Part shown: in pieces, positions 1-15,000 of the stretch
Layout of the letters: every line of letters begins with the position of its first letter
Position numbering within the stretch: position 1 is the first letter of the stretch
Origin: Elusimicrobiota bacterium
Lineage (GTDB): Bacteria > Elusimicrobiota > Endomicrobiia > Endomicrobiales > Endomicrobiaceae
Length of the DNA stretch: 64,000 nt
Direction: 5' to 3'
NCBI GenBank assembly: GCA_017528425.1
Contig: JAFXOV010000057.1
Coordinates: 1 to 64,000, forward strand
Notes under the pieces: model-generated
Told to the model about the DNA's origin: nothing
Databases searched by the model: none
Seen by the model: only the letters and a program-made list of their open reading frames with translations
Program-made: the position numbers and the translations under genes

Positions 1-1
1 G

Positions 2-3000
2 AAAGTAAAAGGATTGGACGGCGCATCAGATTGGGATGATGAATACATATATTCGTTAATCTTGAACGAAGACGGAACATTGAAAGATAATTATTTGGAT
101 ATAGTAAAGGGAATAATAAGAGCAGATAAGATAGCGGAAGAACAAGCCGCAGCAGTAGCAGCAGCATTAGCGGAAGTAAAAGGATTAGACGGAACATCAG
201 ATTGGGGAGACGATTATATATATTCATTAATTTTGAACGAAGACGGAACATTGAAAGATAATTATTTGGATATAGTAAAAGGAATAATAAGAGCAGATAA
301 GATAGCGGAAGAACAGGCCGCAGCAGTAGCATCAGCGTTGGCGAAAGTAAAAGGATTGGACGGCGCATCAGATTGGGATGATGAATACATATATTCGTTA
401 ATCTTGAACGAAGACGGAACATTGAAAGATAATTATTTGGATATAGTAAAGGGAATAATAAAAGCAGATAAGATAGCGGAAGAACAAGCCGCAGCAATAG
501 CGTTAGCATTGGCGGAAGTAAAAGGATTGGACGGCGCATCAGATTGGGATGATGAATACATATATTCGTTAATTTTGAACGAAGATGGAACGTTAAAACT
601 TAACTATTTGGACATAGTAAAGGGAATAATAAGACAAGATCAGATGACGGAGCAACAAGCAGCGGAAGCAGAGGCTGCAAGAGCTGAAGCAAAAGAAGCT
701 TTATCTAAATATGGATATACTGATGATGCTATAGATGAATTATTATTTAAAGACGGGAAATTAAGAGATGACTATAAAGATGCTATACAAAATGTCATAA
801 ATATCCAAGAAGCATTCAAGACAGTGAGAGGAATGCAAGGAACGGAAAAATGGAGTGATGAATACATATATGCATTGGTTACAGATGGAGACGGAAAATT
901 CAAAAAAGATTATTTAGCATATGTAACCAACATAATAAACAATATAGCAGAACAAGAAAGAATAGCAAACGCATTAGCAGAAGTAAAAAAATTAAAAGAT
1001 GCAAAAGGTTGGGATGACGAATACATATACTCACTTATATTAAATGAGGATGGTACATTAAAAGATAATTATTTGGATATCGTAAAAGATGCAATAAGAC
1101 AAGGAGAGATAAACAACACCGTTGGTACCATAAGATATTGGTTAGAACAATATCAAAAAGGGAACACATCCGCTGCCGGAGACTTAGCTTACTATTATAA
1201 ACAATTGACGGAAGAACAAAAGAAGGCTTACTTCTCAGCAGCTGAAAGAGCATTAATAGAAAGTATAATATCACAAGGTGGAAGTTCCGGAGTGGATCAG
1301 ACCGGTGCTTCAGGTTGGACACAAGAAGAAGGACAGGGTGAGCAACAAGTTGGTGCAGGAGAACAAACAACCCCGATATCAGGAACGAAATTTAGAGCAT
1401 CGGACGTTTTAAGATCAGGGGAAACATATGCTTATAAATACAATTTTGATTTTGTAAAATATGATTCTGATTTATATAAGGCAGATAGTTTCTTCTCTTC
1501 GGAAAAAGTTAACTTTGATGCAACAGTTAGCAGTTTAACAGAAGAAATAAATACGGATCTCACAGAAAAAGTAACGGAGCAGTTATCTGCTTTCAAACAG
1601 TTCTGGAATGATAATGTTATCATAGGTACGATAGTAGCAGCTGCTATTGCGGTTGCAGCTGTTGTTTCTGTCGTTTTCCTTTTAGCACCTGCTCTTACTC
1701 TTTCCATACCTGTAGTGTTGATATCTCTTGCAGTCGGTGCAGGACTTGGCGGAATATATGTTGCTATTGCATCACAAACATCGTTACCTCTTCCTTTGTT
1801 TGTTGGAAAAACAGAAGAAGTTACGACCAAAAGAACGGAAGCACATTCTTATAGTGAAGTTAAAGATGGTGATTATATTGTTGAAACTACCAGTGAAGCT
1901 AAAAAGAATGATGAAGGAATTATTTCATATACATATAATAAGGTTATTAGAGATTCCAGTGGTAACATGGTTGCAGAAATAACCATTACATCTTCTTCGG
2001 AAGAAGGATTGCCGATAAGCTATACGGTTAGAAGTTACGATAATGGAGTTTTGAGTACTGAAGTTAAATGTGAAGATTCCACAAAACAAGAATATGTAAA
2101 GACATCTTATGATGATAGAGGAAACAAACAATTTGAAGAAACAATAGATATAAATGAAGCGGAACAGATTTATAACTCTTTGGGAGTAGGAAATTTAGCA
2201 ACTTCAATGGCTTCTTTTGCAACCGGAAAAGATACACTTTATCCGTACTTCTCTTTCTTGGATCCTAAACAAAACGGAGAAACTACACAATTGTACGATA
2301 ACTCTTTGGTAGGAATTGAAGTGTTACAGGAAGCTGTTCTTAGAGGAGATAAACAATCATCCGAAGAAGTTTTGAATTTGTTGGAAAAAGTAGCTTCTAA
2401 ACATTTAAGATTATCTGACAGAGAAGACGAAAACTATGTAAAGACCGGAGAAGCATTATGGGCAGGTATTTTTGCTGAATATTGCAGAAATTCCGGAATA
2501 GATTTCGGCAGTGAAGAAGATAATGCAAGAGCCAATGCTGCGATAGATACTATATTAGGCGATGTTGATAGTTATTTGGGAACAGTAGATATAGATAAAA
2601 ACGGAATGCTTGCTTTTGAAGGTATGAAATTTAATGAAGATCAAACTCATTGGATTTCTACGGAACATATGTTTGATGCCGCAATGTATTATGCATTGAA
2701 AGGTGATACAGATTCATTGAATAAAGTTTTAAAATACATAAAAACAAACTTGGTTAATAATGACGGAAGTTTAAAACAAGGATTAAACAACAATAACCAA
2801 GCAATAGATACATATACTTGGGGTTATATGATGTTGTCTTCTATAAAAGATATGAACTTAGAAGGCGTTGATGTTGATTCCGTATTTGGTGAGAATTTCT
2901 TGGATGGATTGTTAGATAGAATGATGTCATATAGAAAAGCAGATGGTACTTTTGCTTTTTCGGATATGCCTTATGGTGTTACCAGCGGCGAATTTACAAT

Positions 3001-6000
3001 GCAAGCTTATGCTGCGTTAGCTTCAGCCGGAAGAGAGGCAGAAGCAAATGATGTTTTACAATCTGCCGTAAAAGCCGGTTTGGTTGTTATCGAAGATGGT
3101 AATATTTATGTTAAATATACAACCGAGGCAGACAGCGGGAAAAACAGAGATTATGAAAATTATCCTGTTTATGCTGATAGATCATTAGCAGCGACAGCTT
3201 GGTTGAAGTTTGGTATGGAAGAACTTCAGTCTAATCTTAATGGCGGTTCAACAAATATTTTCACTATAGCAAATAATGGAAATATCGGAACAACAACTAA
3301 CAAAAATATAGAAACAATAGATTCAATAGTAACCACATTGAATAGCATAACAATAGATACGAAAATTGATGCAAAAAAAGCTACGGAAAATGCTTTGGCG
3401 GAAGTAGAAGCTGTCGGACAGCAGATATACGATTACTACGAAGCAGGTAATTTAACAGAAGCACAAAGAGATCAACTTTATGGCTTTGTTCAACAGAAAG
3501 CTATGGATATAGATTTGTCTGCAGGTAGCAGTGTAAGACAACCCGTAAATGCCAATGCCGTAAGAACTCAGGAAGCAATAAGAGAAGTCGGATACAGACA
3601 ATATACGGTAACCGACGGGAAATTTGAATTGGAAAAAACTGGAAGTACATCGGATAAAGGTTCATATTTGGGTAAAGTTAATACTCTTGCAACAGATAGC
3701 ACTTTCCAAGAGTCTGTGGCAGAGAAGATGTTTAATGCTATTGTTGATGAACTTAAAAAGGTATTAGGTTTAGATTTCTTAAACGGCAATATTATTGGAA
3801 AATTAGTAAATAAAATTATGGGAGCTGAAGAATATCAAAAGACGGACGATATTGCTACATGGTCTACAAGAGCAGTTAAGAATTATTTTTCCAGTGCTAA
3901 AAATTTTGATGATATTTTTGCAAGCCTTTCCGAAATGGATAAAGATGAACAAACAGAATTATTAACAAAATTAATAAATTTCTCTAATACTAACACTATT
4001 GCAAACTTGATAAATAATGTTAAGAATTCTAAAGACTTGGATGAAACTCAAAAACAGGAATTGTTGGGATTAGCTTATGAAAAACAAATAAGTTTAGCCG
4101 GCTCGTTAACAGATATAGATAAAATAATAAGATATATAAATAGTACGGATTCAAGCTTATTAACGGATTCGCAGAAAGCTGATTTATTAGGCAAAGCTTA
4201 TGAAAAAGAAATATCAGTTGCGACAACAATTAACCAATTGAAAGATAATATAATACCAAATATAAATAAATCAAGTTTAGATGATCAAACAAAAGCTTCT
4301 TTGTTTGAACAAGCATATTTAAAAGAAATAGAAGTTTCAACAAGTTTTGACAATATATATGGAAGAGTAAGAGATATACAAAACTCTGATTTGGATGATG
4401 CTACGAAAGAATCTTTAATTAATGTAGCACGTAACAGATTAAAAGAAATATATATTGCCAGAATGAATAAAGAAACAAACAGAGCGGAAATTAGAAAATT
4501 AAGCACAGAAATTTTCAATGCATCAAAAAATAAAAATAATACTAACTTGGGTGTAGAAATATTGACTCAAGATATGGTGGAAGATTTGTTTGGTGCTCTC
4601 GAAACAAGAGTATTTGCTTTGGATATTTCCAACGGAAGTTATGTAAGAAAGGGAGTAAAGTACAATGCTGTAATTACGAAAACTGCGATGCTCGAAATGA
4701 GAGATGCAGGAGATTATCCGAAAATTAACAGAGAAACCGGAGTTATGGATTCTGCTGATCCGTATATTACAAGAATAAACAATTACATAGCTGAAAATAA
4801 TTTAGAGGCTACCGTACAACAAAATATTAGAGCAGAAGTTCGTAAACAATTTGAAAAACTTTTAGGCGTTTCTTCCGAACAACTTTTAACGGATGAAGCA
4901 ATTGATAAAATGCTTACGGATGTTAATGTTGTTGCTTCAGATACACAAAAGAGTTGGGCAACAAAAGCATTAAATATCCTTTTCTATGATGATGACAGTG
5001 TTAATGCATTGGTGGCTAATATAAAAGATTTGAATTTGCCTAACGAAGAGGATGTTATTGCTGTTATAAACGATAAATATTATGACACTCTTAATGAAAG
5101 AATAGATAACGCCACTACAATGAATGAAGTTGATGAAATAGCCGGTATAATTGCATCATCTGCTATATTAAGTGATGCACAGAAAGAAAAACTTAATGAC
5201 AGTGTAGATTGGTATAAGACCGATTTGGTTGATTTAATTGCCGGTCTTGATAATGTTGAAAAAGTAGAAAATGGTTCTTATTTGGATAAGTCAAGCGGAT
5301 ATTGGGTAGGTAACTCAATAGTATATCCTAAAATATTTAGATATTTGGTAACCATGAAAGATGGCAGCAGTATGTATATTTACAGATATAGTGGAGGAGA
5401 AGACAGATTCTCTATTGCTAACAAGAAACAGACTTTTGAAGATTTATCTAACATAATAAATGCTTGGCAGGCCTTATCCGGAGAAGGTTATCAGGTAGAA
5501 TCAAAATTAGACAACAATAAAAATCAATATTTCACCATTACAAAAGATGGTGTTAGTGTTGATATTTATTTGTTTAATATTGATGGAAATTATATTTTTG
5601 ATCTTGACAAAACAGAAGCATTATTTGATTTGTACGCAAACTTCAAATCGGACTTGGAAGGTTTGAATGATGGCTACAGCGTAAATGTAAAAACAGATGA
5701 AAATAACTATGCATATTTTGAAGTAACAAGAAACGGAGTTACCGCAAAAATTTATCCTTATGATGAAAACAGTGAAATGATAGATATATTCGGTCAATAC
5801 ACCAGCAAACAAATAGCGGATGTTTATTTGTACAATGCAGGTGCTCCTCAAGATGCAAGTTTGAAGATGGAACAAAGATTGGATGCCGTTTTGTCTAAAA
5901 CAGTAGAAGATTTTGATTCTCTTGCCGAAGAGATAGATAATATCACACCTACGGTGGAAAGAGAATTAGCAAGTAAAGATACCTATTCTACAAAAAGAGA

Positions 6001-9000
6001 AGTACAAAATGCAGATGGTACAAAAACAGTTTTCGGTGTAACCGCAAGACAAACCACAGCAGGAATATTGATTACGTATACAAAACAAGTTTTTGATGCT
6101 TCCGGAAAACTTATTGAATCTGTAGAAGTATCTCATACTCCGAAAGGGAATGTTTATACGAAGACAATAATTGCAGAAGATGGTACACAACAACAAATTA
6201 CAAGATCGGATGAGTTTGTAACAGAAAATGGTACAAAAGGTATCGTTTATGCTAAAAACTTCTTTGATGAAAACGGTGAATATTTAGGAACAGAAGAATT
6301 TGTGGATTATCAGAATGCAAAATTGTCTGACGAAGAAGGCATTGTGTTCTATACGAAAGACAGTATCCTTGAAGATGAAGATGGTATATCCGTTATTGAT
6401 GTTGATACCACTATAAACAGAGATCAATTAGCAAGTTTCTTGAAAAAATCTTTGATTCAAAATCATTGTGATGCTTTGGGAAGAATGAGATATTTCATAA
6501 ACAACAATGTAGAAGAAGATAGTATTTTACTTGGAAAGTTCAATATAAACGGTGTTATAGAATACATATATATAGAAAATATTGTTGATAACGGAGACGG
6601 AACATATACTTTCGATGTAATTTCTTCTACAAATGACAAGAAGACGGATACAAGATCTCTCGGAACTGCAACAATAAGAATTGAAGACGAATACGGAAGA
6701 TTGGAAACAGCTCAGTATAAAGATATATTTGAAAATATTGAACAATTACATGGTAATGATTATTATACCGGAATTTCCGTAAGATATGATAAGAGCATAG
6801 AACAAGATTCTAAATATCAGCTTGTATTCAGAGACGGGAAATTTGTATACACATACGATGGTGAAGAAGTAGCTTTCTCTTATGGTTCATATCATGATAT
6901 TAAAAATGCTGAAGTAAAAACATTTAATGAATATGAATTCGGAATTATTTCTCCTGCTGTAATGTTTGTTCCTGAAACCGTATATATAGCAGATTTGGAT
7001 ATAACAGTATTATCTAAAGATTTATATAACTATGCACAAGGAAAAACAAAGGAATTGAAAGATACTGCAGGAAATATTGTATCCGGTTTAAATTTATATA
7101 AAATGGCTAAAGGTTTTTCCGAAACCGGTTTGTGCTTCGAAAAAGGTATTTGGTTTACGGACAGTAATGTTAAATTCAGTTTCGAAAATACCGATGAACC
7201 CGGAAAAGAAGATGAAGGTATGGCTACCGTTACTCATAAGCAAAATAATCTTTCCGATGGTAAAAATTACAGAGCTACACGTACTCAGGAACAAGGTGAG
7301 TTACCTGTTTATTCCGTAGAACAAGTTCCCGGAGAAAGTTCTCCGATAAGTGTATTCGACGGTATGACTTATACTCAATTACTTGATACAAATACTTCAG
7401 GATTTACCTACGATACAAATAATTTGGAAGCTTTGTTCGGAAATATACAAGATTATTGTGATTATAGTTTGCAAGATTTAACATGGACAAGAACAGATGT
7501 TTTGTCTCCTGAAGGAGATATTATACAAACCAGTTGGGCAGCATATTCCGAAGAACACGGTTCAACACCTGTTGTAAAAATAACTCCTGACGGTTATGTC
7601 GATTTTTCAATAGATTATGAATATAAAGGTACAGATGCCCAATATAAAGGAGAAACTTTGGATTGCGGTATCAGATACAACTTATTAAATACCGATATGA
7701 ACCAGGATCCTATCAACTTGGTATCTATTGCCGGAATCGGAACTGTTGTATTGGATTTATATAAAGGAACGGCTTTCATAGAAAACAGAAACGAAGACGG
7801 TTGTTTGGAAGAAAAGTATTATATCACCATGAAAGATACTTCAAGCTTGTTCTCTTATGGAAGTAACGATATAAATTGGCAAGATACATTGGATGAATAT
7901 TTTGGTGATTGGAAGGCAATGAAAGACAGCAGCACAATCCCCGGTTTAATCAACAGTGTAAATAATTTAGGCAACGGAAACATTTGGGAAGTAACAAAAG
8001 TTGAAGAATATTCTTATGAAGATGTAGATATACAAGACAGTCTTTATGCAGATAACAGAATGTATAAGGCTGCTTGGTTGAGAGCATTGGGTATTCCTTC
8101 TTATACAAAAACTTACTTGGTAGATGATAAAGGTCAAATCAAACGTCAAGACGATCCAATAAGCGAGAGCTATTTTAAAGGTATAAACTGGGATAAAGGA
8201 ACCATATACAGTGAAGAAAATATTTTCGCAAAAGTTGATGGAGAAGAAAAGAAAGAAGCTCAGGTGATTAGAACTTACCAAAGAGAAATGGATTTCAGAG
8301 GTAATGTTTTACAGCAATATGAAATTGAAAACGGTGTATATGTTTCAGGTATTATAGTTCCGGAATACGATCAGTACGGAATAGGTTTAAGATCATATTC
8401 TCTTGTTTTCGAAGATGGTAGAGCTTATGTTGCAAGTTCATCTGAATTTGCCGGCAGAGTAAGCGAAAGAACTATTGTTTACGATAACAACGTAAACACC
8501 GTAATGTTTGCACATGAAAGAACACAATTGGAAGACCAGAATCCTCTTGCAGTCGGTGATATGTCTGTTGATGATATAGATTTTAATATTTTTGAAAGAA
8601 TACAGGGAGATGTATTGGATTCTTCAGGTAATTTAAGAGATCCTGATACCAAAATTCAAACAGAAAAATCTTACATATTTAACAATGCGGAAGGTAGAAA
8701 CGTTATAACTTTATCGAATATTAGAGTTGATGCCAACGGAGATATTGAAAAAGCAGATCAGAATGACACGAATGCAACGGAATTTGAAAAGATGTTCGGC
8801 TATCCTGCAGTAATTTCGTTCAGCAGATATTCTCAGGAAGAAGAAACAAATATTGCAGATGAAAGAAGACAGTTGAATATCGGTCATCCGACCGTTGTTG
8901 TATCGTATCCTTATGTCGGAGAATTAGGTTTCCAACACTATGGAGTAACGGATGCAAACGGAGATGTGGAAGATGTCAATACTGCTATAGACGAAAGTAA

Positions 9001-12000
9001 CTATCTCACAAAAATGAACAATATGAGAATCGTTAAGACCACGGAAGGAGATAAAGATTATATATCCTTGGTTTACACAATGTATTCAAATCCTAATTTT
9101 AACGATGATAGTTGGTTCGCGGGAGTTACAGATAGATTAGCCTATGAACTTAATCCGAACTTCTTTAGAGGTCAAGCGGAAGCCGTAGCAAGATATCGTT
9201 CGCAGATGAGCGGTTTGGATACGGTAGTATTCAAGAGTGACGGATTAAAATATTTTGAAATTTACGAATATGCAATAACGGATACTCCGTTCGGAACATT
9301 TGCAAACAACAATTATGAAGTTAATATGTTGAACAGAAGAGGAAAATCTCAATACGCTTTCTTGTTGAATCCTGACAACGATGAATATTTTGGATTGACA
9401 AGAGGAGAAGAAGGCAAAGACGGACGCAATTGGCAACCTTTATTGGAAAAACTAAGTTATATAAATAATAATGTTAATTACGATGATTTATTGGCAAATG
9501 TTTCCAATGTTGAAACACAAGATCAAATTCCGTATGGAGTAGATATTGGTAACGGAGTAACATTAACGATAACTAAAGTTTATGCTACTACAGAGAACAC
9601 AACAAAAGGTAACGATTATTCTGTTACAAGTACATACTATGAACCTTCACATTATGTTGCTGATGAACATCCGGCATTCTTAGAATATTCTTATGTTTAC
9701 GGTAAATACGGAAACCTTGAAAGTAAAGATCAAACCGATGCTATTTCCGATTGGGGAAATGAATTAAAAGTTTTATGGCTTAATTTAACAAGATATGTAA
9801 ATCCTAAAATTTTGATAGGTTTGATGATTGCTGTTCCGTCTATTTTCGGCGGATTAATTATAGGAGCTGTTTTCAAGAAAAACAAAAAGAAAAAAACTTT
9901 GAGAGAAAAAGAAAAGGAAATAGAAGCAGCAGAGCCGCCGAGTGACGAAGAAAAAGCTGAACAAATGCAAAAGGTTGCCGGAGAAGAAAAAGAAGCCTTA
10001 GAAGAAAGAGCAAAACAAGCTGCAGCCGGACGTGTTGTCGAGACTCATGTTGCTGCATACAACTTTGATATGCAAAGATTCAAGAGAGCATTGGAAGGCT
10101 CTAACATTATGAATCAAAAACATGCTGAAATGTTTAAAGTTTGGGCACAACAGCATGGAAAAGCAATTACAGATATTAACAAAGCAAGTGATGCTGATGT
10201 ATTTGAATATATTCAAGACTTATTAAAAGAAAAGCTTCAACTTTTATCTTTTGAAGATTGGAAAGCCGCTTATGTTACCGAAGGTGATACAAGAACAGAA
10301 GCTCAGTTGAAGGAAGATTATGAACAATATAAACAAATGCATGCCAATGATAAAAATGATCAATCTGTTTTCTCCGAATACAGATGGTGGATCAAAAATG
10401 TTATGGCTGAAACATTGCCGGAATCCGAAAGAGAACAATTTATTAAAGATAATACCGGAAACTTTACAAACGAAGATTTATTATTGTTCTACTACATATA
10501 TATTGCTTGTGATTCTATGAGACAAGAAGCAATCGGTTTTAGAAATTTCTTGTTCTTTGAAGCAAAGAAAATGATTGCCGAAGGAAATACCGACAAAGTC
10601 GGTTACATGATAAATGTAGAAACATCCAGATTTATGAACTTTGTTGAGAAAGGAATAAGTATTCAAGAACAGATAAATCAAATGAAATATGCTGTTGCCG
10701 AAATGGACAAACAAAAAGGTTTGTTAAATAAAATAAGAAACTTCTCCAAAAAGAGAAAGATGAAGAGAGCAATAACATATTATGAAGCGCACAAAGCTCA
10801 AATTGATGAAGAAGAAGGTATATATAAGGCAGCTGTGCTTGGAAGTTATAACGGCTATAAGACTAACATTAAACCGCAAGAAAATGAAGGTTTAACCGGT
10901 AAATCGGAAATGAGTCCGAGATTCTTGCACTATACGAATATAATGGATAATTATTTTAAAAAGTTTGGTTTTAGAGCTTTGTTTGGTGTAAAAGGCGGTT
11001 TCGGCAGCAGACTTCCTACAAGACCTGATGAGAATTTCTCTTATTACGATATAGATGCAGACTTTAGAACACCGGAATATGTAACAAGATATATGTCGTT
11101 TATTAATAAGAATATTTCGGATGGCGTTTATTCCGAAGAACAATATGCAAAAACAAATAAGAGAAATTACACATTTGCAACGGAAGTAGTTCCTTTCAGA
11201 AGTTATATACCTTATGCTGATTTACTCCAGAGCTTAACAAATTCAAGAAAAGTTATAACTTTATGGCTTGGTAATTTGTCTGTTACACTTGGTATTGTTT
11301 CCTATTTTATAACGGGAGCTCTTATAGGTTCTATAGGTGCTGCACTTCCGGTTGTAGGAATAGGAATGCTTATAACCCTCGGTGTTCATGCTTTCTTGAA
11401 ATATACCGAATACCGCAGACAAAATCCGATGAATCCTATTAGAAGTCAATTTGGAAAAACAGTATACAGTTCTCAAGATAGAGATTTGGCTGGCAGAGAA
11501 GATGTTAAAACTGCCGGAAAATCTATGCTTGCAAGATATATACCGTTATTAACTATTAAAACAGCATGGGAAAGCGTTTTGTTATATTTTGCTATTGCTC
11601 CTATGGCAAAAGCCGGTCTCTTTACTTATGTTATGGATATTTCCATAAAAGGATTAGGCTTATCTTTCTTGGTTTCTCCGTGGCTTATAGGTATACCTGT
11701 TGTATTGGGTATAGCTCTTGTAATTAGAATGCATAAATCTGTGGATAAAAAAATTATTGCAGGTGCAACGGATTTAAAGACAGGAGAGATTGATAAATCT
11801 GCGGTTAAAGGAAAGAGATATTTGGCAGGTTTAGCATTGTTTGCTGCTCCCGGTGTTCTCATGTTGATACTGCCGTATATTGCATTAATACCCGGTATTG
11901 CCGGTCTCTTTTACGCAGCATTTATTTTGGCTCCTATAATAGCATTTACATTCTTGGATTTCTTTGGTTTTAACGATTTACTTAAATCCGTAAGCATCAT

Positions 12001-15000
12001 AATACAAAAAATAAAGAAAGGTGCTTTTGTCGGAAGAAGTTGGGGATCTTTCAAAAAGTATGCGATGCCGACAGATGACAGAACCGAAGCTCAACTTAGA
12101 GAAGCTTTACAGGCGGAAGGTGATAATGCAACCAAACAGGAATTTAAACAATATCAAGCTGATATTATTGCTGTTGAAACATCTGCAAAAGGTGAATCTG
12201 ATTTTGACAAATTATCAGATGAAGAAAAAATTAAAAAGTTCATAGAGTATAAACTTAGCATGACATCTTTAAATATGGCAGCTTTCTATGAAGATTGGAA
12301 ATCCGTATTCTTACCTGAAGATGTAGCTAAGAGACTTACCGAAGAACAAAAACAGGTAGCTTTTGCAATGTACTGGAACAGAGTGATTGAGGATTATTAT
12401 AATACTAACAAGATTTCTAAAGAAGAATATGAAACATATAGATTTGAATTTGCTGATTATGGTTATCAGGGTAATAAAGGTAAAGGAAATTTAGACAGAA
12501 GAATTGTAAAATATCCTGATTTGTCTGCAAAACCTCAAACGGATACTGCAAGAGAATTGTTCTTCAGATTGAACCAAGAAACCCAGGTTAGACTTCAAGA
12601 AGGATATAGACAACCGAACTTGGATGACATAAGTTTGAGTGCTCTTATACCTGCAAACGATGAAGCTGTTTCCACCACACTTAAAGAGTTGAACGGAGAT
12701 GTTGTTGACGAGAAAACATTGTTAACACATTTGATGTCACAATACAAAGGTGAATGGGAGAACATGCTTTCGAGATTGGATTATACCGTAGGTAAAGACG
12801 GCAAGAAATATGCAAGAGATTTCAGAGGCAGAATGAGAGAATTGACGGATGATGATGTGGAAGTCCTTGAAAGAATGAGAGATATGTTAGATAAAGATGA
12901 CGGCTCCATAAAAATGAAACAAAAACTTACAAGAGCAGACGGTTCTGAATTGCCTGATTGTTGGATGAAGGAAGAGATTATAAGATGGGCAGAACCTAAA
13001 TTGCAGCCATTGTCTCCTACACAAATCGGACTTGCAAATTTAAGAGATACATTGGATTTCTTAGCTGAAATAGAATTTGAATATTTAAGAGCAGATGGTC
13101 AGGAGTATGATGAATACTTGTTTGAACAAGCCGGTGGCTTGATACAGGGTGTTGATTATGCCGGATATCAACAGTTATTAAAGAAGAGTGCGGATAAAAC
13201 CATTACTGATTCCGAAAAAGCTTTATTGGAAAAAATAATAGCTGATTTACAAGCTCAAAAAGATCAGTATGAAACATGGGCACGAGAAGGAAAAGAAGCA
13301 GATAAAGTTGCACAGTATAGACAAAGAGGAAATGCCGCTTGGAAAAAGAGAGTACATGATTTGGTTGACAGTAAGAACTGTTTCCAAGCAATAGTAGGTT
13401 ATCAACAGTTTGGTAAACTTTATAACGATGGTTTGGGTGCAGATGATCCGAGAGTTGTGGCTCTGTTTAGAAATTTAAAAGAGTTTAGATTTCTAACGAC
13501 TCCTGTTATTCACGGAAGAACACATTCTCTTAAAGAATATGCACACCTTAAATACTTAAAAGAAATTGGTCGTGCTTCAGGCTATGATTTGGCATTGATT
13601 GCAGAAATGGAAAGAAATGGCCTTCCTCAAGAATGGAAAGATGAAATAGCTAAATATTCCAGTTTTGCAGCCTTATATAATGCACATAAGAATCGTACGG
13701 TAGAAGTAGACGGTAAGGAATATACTGTTGAACAATATATCCAACTGACAGTTAGAAATGACAAAAAGAAAGGCGATGATAAAATAACTAAAGCGATAGA
13801 AAAGAAGATGCCTTTATGGGCAGCCAAAATACAATTAGTTTCGTTCAGAAGATTGGAAGCACAAGATGTTTCTTACGAAAAATATAAACAATTGTTGCAA
13901 GATGAGAAAAACGGAATAATTACTACTGCAGACGAATTCTTACTTAAACAAATAAGAATAGAGTTGGATAAAGAGAAAGCAAAGTTTGAAAGATGGGAAA
14001 AAGAAGGAAAAGAAGCGGATAGAGTTGCACAGTATAAGTCTAAAGGCGAGAGTTATTTGTTCGAACAAAAAGACGGGTTAATAACCGTTGTAGTATTCAA
14101 CGATGCTGATGTGGAGTTTACACAATACAGCGATTATAAGGAATGGTTAAAACGTTATAACGAATTGTTAGATAAACAAGATAAGGGTACAATTACCGCT
14201 GAAGAGATAGTTGAATTAGATAGACTTTATAAAAAAATAGATACTCTTCAAAAAGCTATATTTGCCGAACAGACAAAGTATGAAATGTATGGCCCCAGAA
14301 TAGCCGAATACGACAGTGCAACAACAGAAGAAGATAAAATTAAAGCTATTTTCACGACAAGCGATGAATTGGCTTCTTTGGGTGTAGATTATGCTGCTTA
14401 CAGATCTTTGTTGGATAAAGAAGCTGACGATACAATTACCAACGAAGAAAAAGATTTGTTGGAAGCCATAGAAAATGCGATAGCAATGGAAAAAGACTTA
14501 TATGATATGCTGAGAGATAAAATAGCAGCATTTAATGCCGCTGCCACCAAAGAAGATAAAGTCAGAGTTATATTTGAAAAAAATGGCGGCTTCAACATAA
14601 ATTCTTTTGAAGAAGGTGCTACATACGCTACACCGTTTAACGGTATGTTTAACGGAGGTATTTACGGACAAGGAAAAGTAGATCACCACACATATCTCCA
14701 AAGCTATATCAGAAATAAATTCATATTGCAGATGGATATGAACCAGGGTATATATGCTCAAAGTGCCTTAACATTCTTCACTGCAATGCAACCTTTATTA
14801 CAAGATGATGAAGTTTACAATGTATCAATGCAAGAAAATATACCTACTAAGAGATTGACTCCGGTAGGTGCAAAAGGTGCTTTGGCTGAAGCCGGATTTA
14901 ATGCTTCTCACCAAGATATGAACAATATGTGGCAACTCCACATGTACGGACATCCTAACATCTTGAGAGCAAGCTTCATACAATCAATAACCGGTCAAAG

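Noticed and set aside
14-16. TTG at 14 as the start of the first giant gene
   Set aside because: The frame continues upstream to base 2 and the codon lies within a repeat unit (K-G-L-D), so the gene begins outside the window.
14-697. Direct repeats considered as a CRISPR array
   Set aside because: Units are contiguous, 171 bp, in-frame and coding, with no unique spacers.
5200-9700. Beta-rich region considered as an RHS/YD-repeat toxin shell
   Set aside because: Short DG turns and beta strands are present, but regular YD repeats, the RHS core motif and a C-terminal toxin junction are not seen.
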